A stretch of 25,780 bases of DNA from Herpomyces periplanetae (taxonomy: Eukaryota; Ascomycota; Laboulbeniomycetes; Herpomycetales; Herpomycetaceae): contig WMKJ01000144.1 of the NCBI GenBank assembly GCA_009733715.1, forward strand, positions 1-25,780, written 5' to 3'. The notes beneath the pieces were generated by a model. The model saw only the letters and a list, made by a program, of their open reading frames with translations, was not told the origin of the DNA and did not search any database. Position numbers and translations under genes: made by a program. Positions 23,295 to 25,780 of the stretch are shown piece by piece (position 1 is the stretch's first letter; each line of letters opens with the position of its first letter).

Positions 23295-25780
23295 CCAACT
23301 AGCGCTGTAAAACTTTTAACAGTGAAAATAAACGAGTATCACCGCAAATCACAAAAATATATTAAACTTAACACAAACTAGAAACTAATGAGTTAAAGTG
23401 TGCGCAAGGATAAAATTCGAAGCTTGCGTTATCTTGGATTTCACATTCACTACTAATTAGAGCCAAAAGTTATACTTGCTGCATGCATGTTACAGATCCT
23501 CAAAATAATAGTGTGGCAGTGCAGAATAAATGGGTTATATCTGAACTAAGCTGTCATGCTACACCGTTTAGAAATCCTTTAAGTCAAGTTTTGCAACCAC
23601 TTAGCTTAAGTTATTATTGAATATGTTTCTCTAAATTTATCAAAAGCATGTTCTAACACAAATAGATATCATAAATTCTTTTTTTATTAATCTGAAATTT
23701 GATAACTCTTCTAATGTTACAAATGTAATTATGTCACTATACAAGTGAGTGGCAAGTTATCTTTCCGGTAGATCTCCTTATGGTAATTATTTTGGTTTTA
23801 CTTCGTTTAAATCGTGTATTTTAATTTTCCTGGCCTAACAACAGTGTCATTGAGTCATTACTCATCTCTTGAAAGGGGACATCTAAAAGGTTTAACTCTG
23901 CGCTTTGTGTACAAGACATAATTATGCGCTTAGCATGTTGCCCTTCCAGGGTTTTATTACAATTGTTTATTTAATCTGTGTGTTTATTGCTAAGAGTTAC
24001 AGTTCTACTGGTTAATGTGTGATATCACACTGTAGATTGCACGAGTATTCATTGATATCATTAGGCAATTCCATCCGGGTACCTTGTTTTTGGACAATCT
24101 GGTCTACAATCGATACCTGGGACCTTCTGACTGCACACATGGTATTTACATTATTGGATTAAAAGAATTGTTTATTTTGGTATTGCGCCTAACAATACCA
24201 TATATTGGGCATGGATTTTTATATGGCGTTAACCTCGTCAGAACTGTAGCGACCACCCAAGCATAATATTGGTTGAAGAATCACGTAAATACGTTCAAAT
24301 CCATAAAAATGTTTTGTAATTTTATTTGGTTGGATTTATAATTTGCGTTTTTTTGACTTGGGATCTTCATAATTATTATTTTAAAAGGTTCCTTCTTGGT
24401 AATTCATTTTAGTAAAACTGCTTTCAAATCGCAAATTTAATACTTTGTTCAAGGTTCGGATGCTACAAGAACCTGATTATACATTTAACATAAGCAACAT
24501 GTCTCATTGTGCTGGTGCTTTCAATTCGCTGTCCCAATGTATTTATGTCTAAAATAAAGTTATGCACGAATATTTTTAAGTTCCACTGTGTTTTAAAAAT
24601 AATTTAATAGCGCGCTTGAAAAATGCAACAACATGCCTGTATGTAAATGTAAGTTTAAAATATTTTTGATAGAACATTGATTAATTTAAAAATTATAAAA
24701 ACCCCTTGGGGATATCTTAAATCATGATGTATGTAAAATATGAAGCATGCTTTACGGCTCTCGGTTGTACTTTACTGCTCGTTACAGAGCATAGGAGACC
24801 GGCCCGTTGAAGAGATAAACGTTAAGTCTTAGTATTCGCATTACCCCTAGCTGGTTCGTTACAATTTTTATTGCCTATAACTAATGAAATTCCGCAAATG
24901 GTGTTGTATTGGTCCGATAACCCTTTTTTATTCATACACTCGTATCTTAAATTATTTTTCGATTGCACAAATCACTAAGTTACTAGGACGTTTTTCTGCA
25001 ATAAAATTAAGCTACCACGTCTAAAAAAGACCGGCACGTCAGAAACATTTTTTAATTGTCCAATGTTAAGTCAGCAAGCTATATTTACTCCAATTAAATG
25101 GCATTTTATCATATAGGATTGCCTAATTTCATTAATTTCGACAATGGTGTAGCTTTGCCTAATTGTTGACAAAAATACGAAGAAATATTTTTGCCATGTC
25201 TGCAGAACTTCGTAACACCAAGACAAGTATAGATGAGGTGTCTAATTGCTCCATCCGGGTTACATTATATTAGACTGAGCCTGTGGTTTAGGAAAATAAC
25301 GAGAATACTAAAGGCCATGCATCACAACATGGATACTTTGTTAGGAACAAATATTAGCATGGATACAGACATATTTTAAAAACGGTTAAGTAGAACTTTC
25401 ACAAAATTGGGAACTCTAATGGGGTTTTTATAAATGAACAACACACATCATATTGATAATGATGTTTTATTATTATAGTTATTGAAGGAAATTTTTATAC
25501 TAGGCTAATAAAGTGAACCACACGTTTAGATAATTGGATCAAATGTAATATCGTAAACAAAATTAGGATGGGGAGAGGTTTTCGTACCCATTATGTAATT
25601 ACTATAGAATGGGCAAAATGAGTAATCTGGTTACGTATGAAAAAATAGATTATAAATTCTAATGCGACACATTGGTGGGCATGCATAAAATATACTGTTT
25701 TTATTGTGCATGCACGAATCCGACCGGTTGGCTTAAAGTAGCTAAAATCTGTTTAAATCGAACTGCAACACCAAAGGAAG
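23295..25780. other. Region upstream of UBA2 to the window edge
   Basis: About 2.5 kb of AT-rich sequence. An open frame on the plus strand ending at 24266 (about 75 codons when read from the preceding stop) has no family signature. A perfect 14-bp palindrome lies at 24017..24030. No RNA gene, repeat or recognised gene was found; the proximal part should contain the UBA2 promoter. Confidence 0.45.
24017..24030. repeat. Perfect 14-bp palindrome
   Basis: GTGTGATATCACAC is an exact inverted repeat about 720 bp upstream of the UBA2 start. It could bind a dimeric regulator, but this is a single occurrence and chance is possible. Confidence 0.5.

Noticed and set aside
24030-24266. Open plus-strand frame containing RQFHPGTLFLDNLVYNRYLG
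   Set aside because: It reads smoothly for about 75 codons but has no ATG near its beginning, no convincing splice partners and no family I recognise; chance in AT-rich DNA is sufficient.
24291-24310. GTTCAAATCC string like the T-arm of a tRNA
   Set aside because: No matching acceptor stem, D-arm or anticodon arm could be found around it.

Overview
The window looks like nuclear DNA of a filamentous ascomycete (Pezizomycotina-like). It is AT-rich by eye and carries spliced protein genes. Most inferred introns are 47-74 bp, with one of 113 bp, GT...AG ends and, in several, a CTAAC- or TACTAAT-like branch site. The lineage call is an inference from protein wording recalled from family knowledge: MOB1 and the calcineurin A tail match filamentous ascomycete versions almost word for word. 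Genus cannot be told from this sequence.

Five conserved genes are clear. From left to right they are: V-ATPase subunit a (minus strand, running off the left edge, four exons seen); MOB1 (plus strand, three exons, complete); calcineurin catalytic subunit A (minus, six exons, complete, with an unusually long N-terminus); a Nit2-type omega-amidase of the nitrilase family (minus, one exon, complete); and SUMO-activating enzyme subunit UBA2 (minus, two exons, complete). A sixth, much weaker candidate is a two-exon micro-gene of 40 codons at 15461..15636.

The genes are separated by 2.5-6 kb of sequence in which I recognise no intact gene. These gaps hold a short tandem duplication (3710..3753), two perfect palindromes, a TCACGTGA motif upstream of the V-ATPase gene, a GC-richer patch (about 7250..9060) whose minus strand reads like heavily decayed coding sequence, possibly an old transposable element, and a second decayed coding-like stretch (about 20340..20680). 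No rRNA, CRISPR or tRNA was recognised.

The genes do not form a functional cluster. They are housekeeping and signalling genes: organelle acidification, Hippo/MEN-type kinase co-activation, Ca2+/calmodulin phosphatase signalling, deaminated-amide metabolism and SUMO activation. I see no evidence of a new multi-gene system. The points most worth checking are the calcineurin N-terminal extension, its stop-free frame-neutral intron, the candidate micro-gene and the decayed GC-rich patch.
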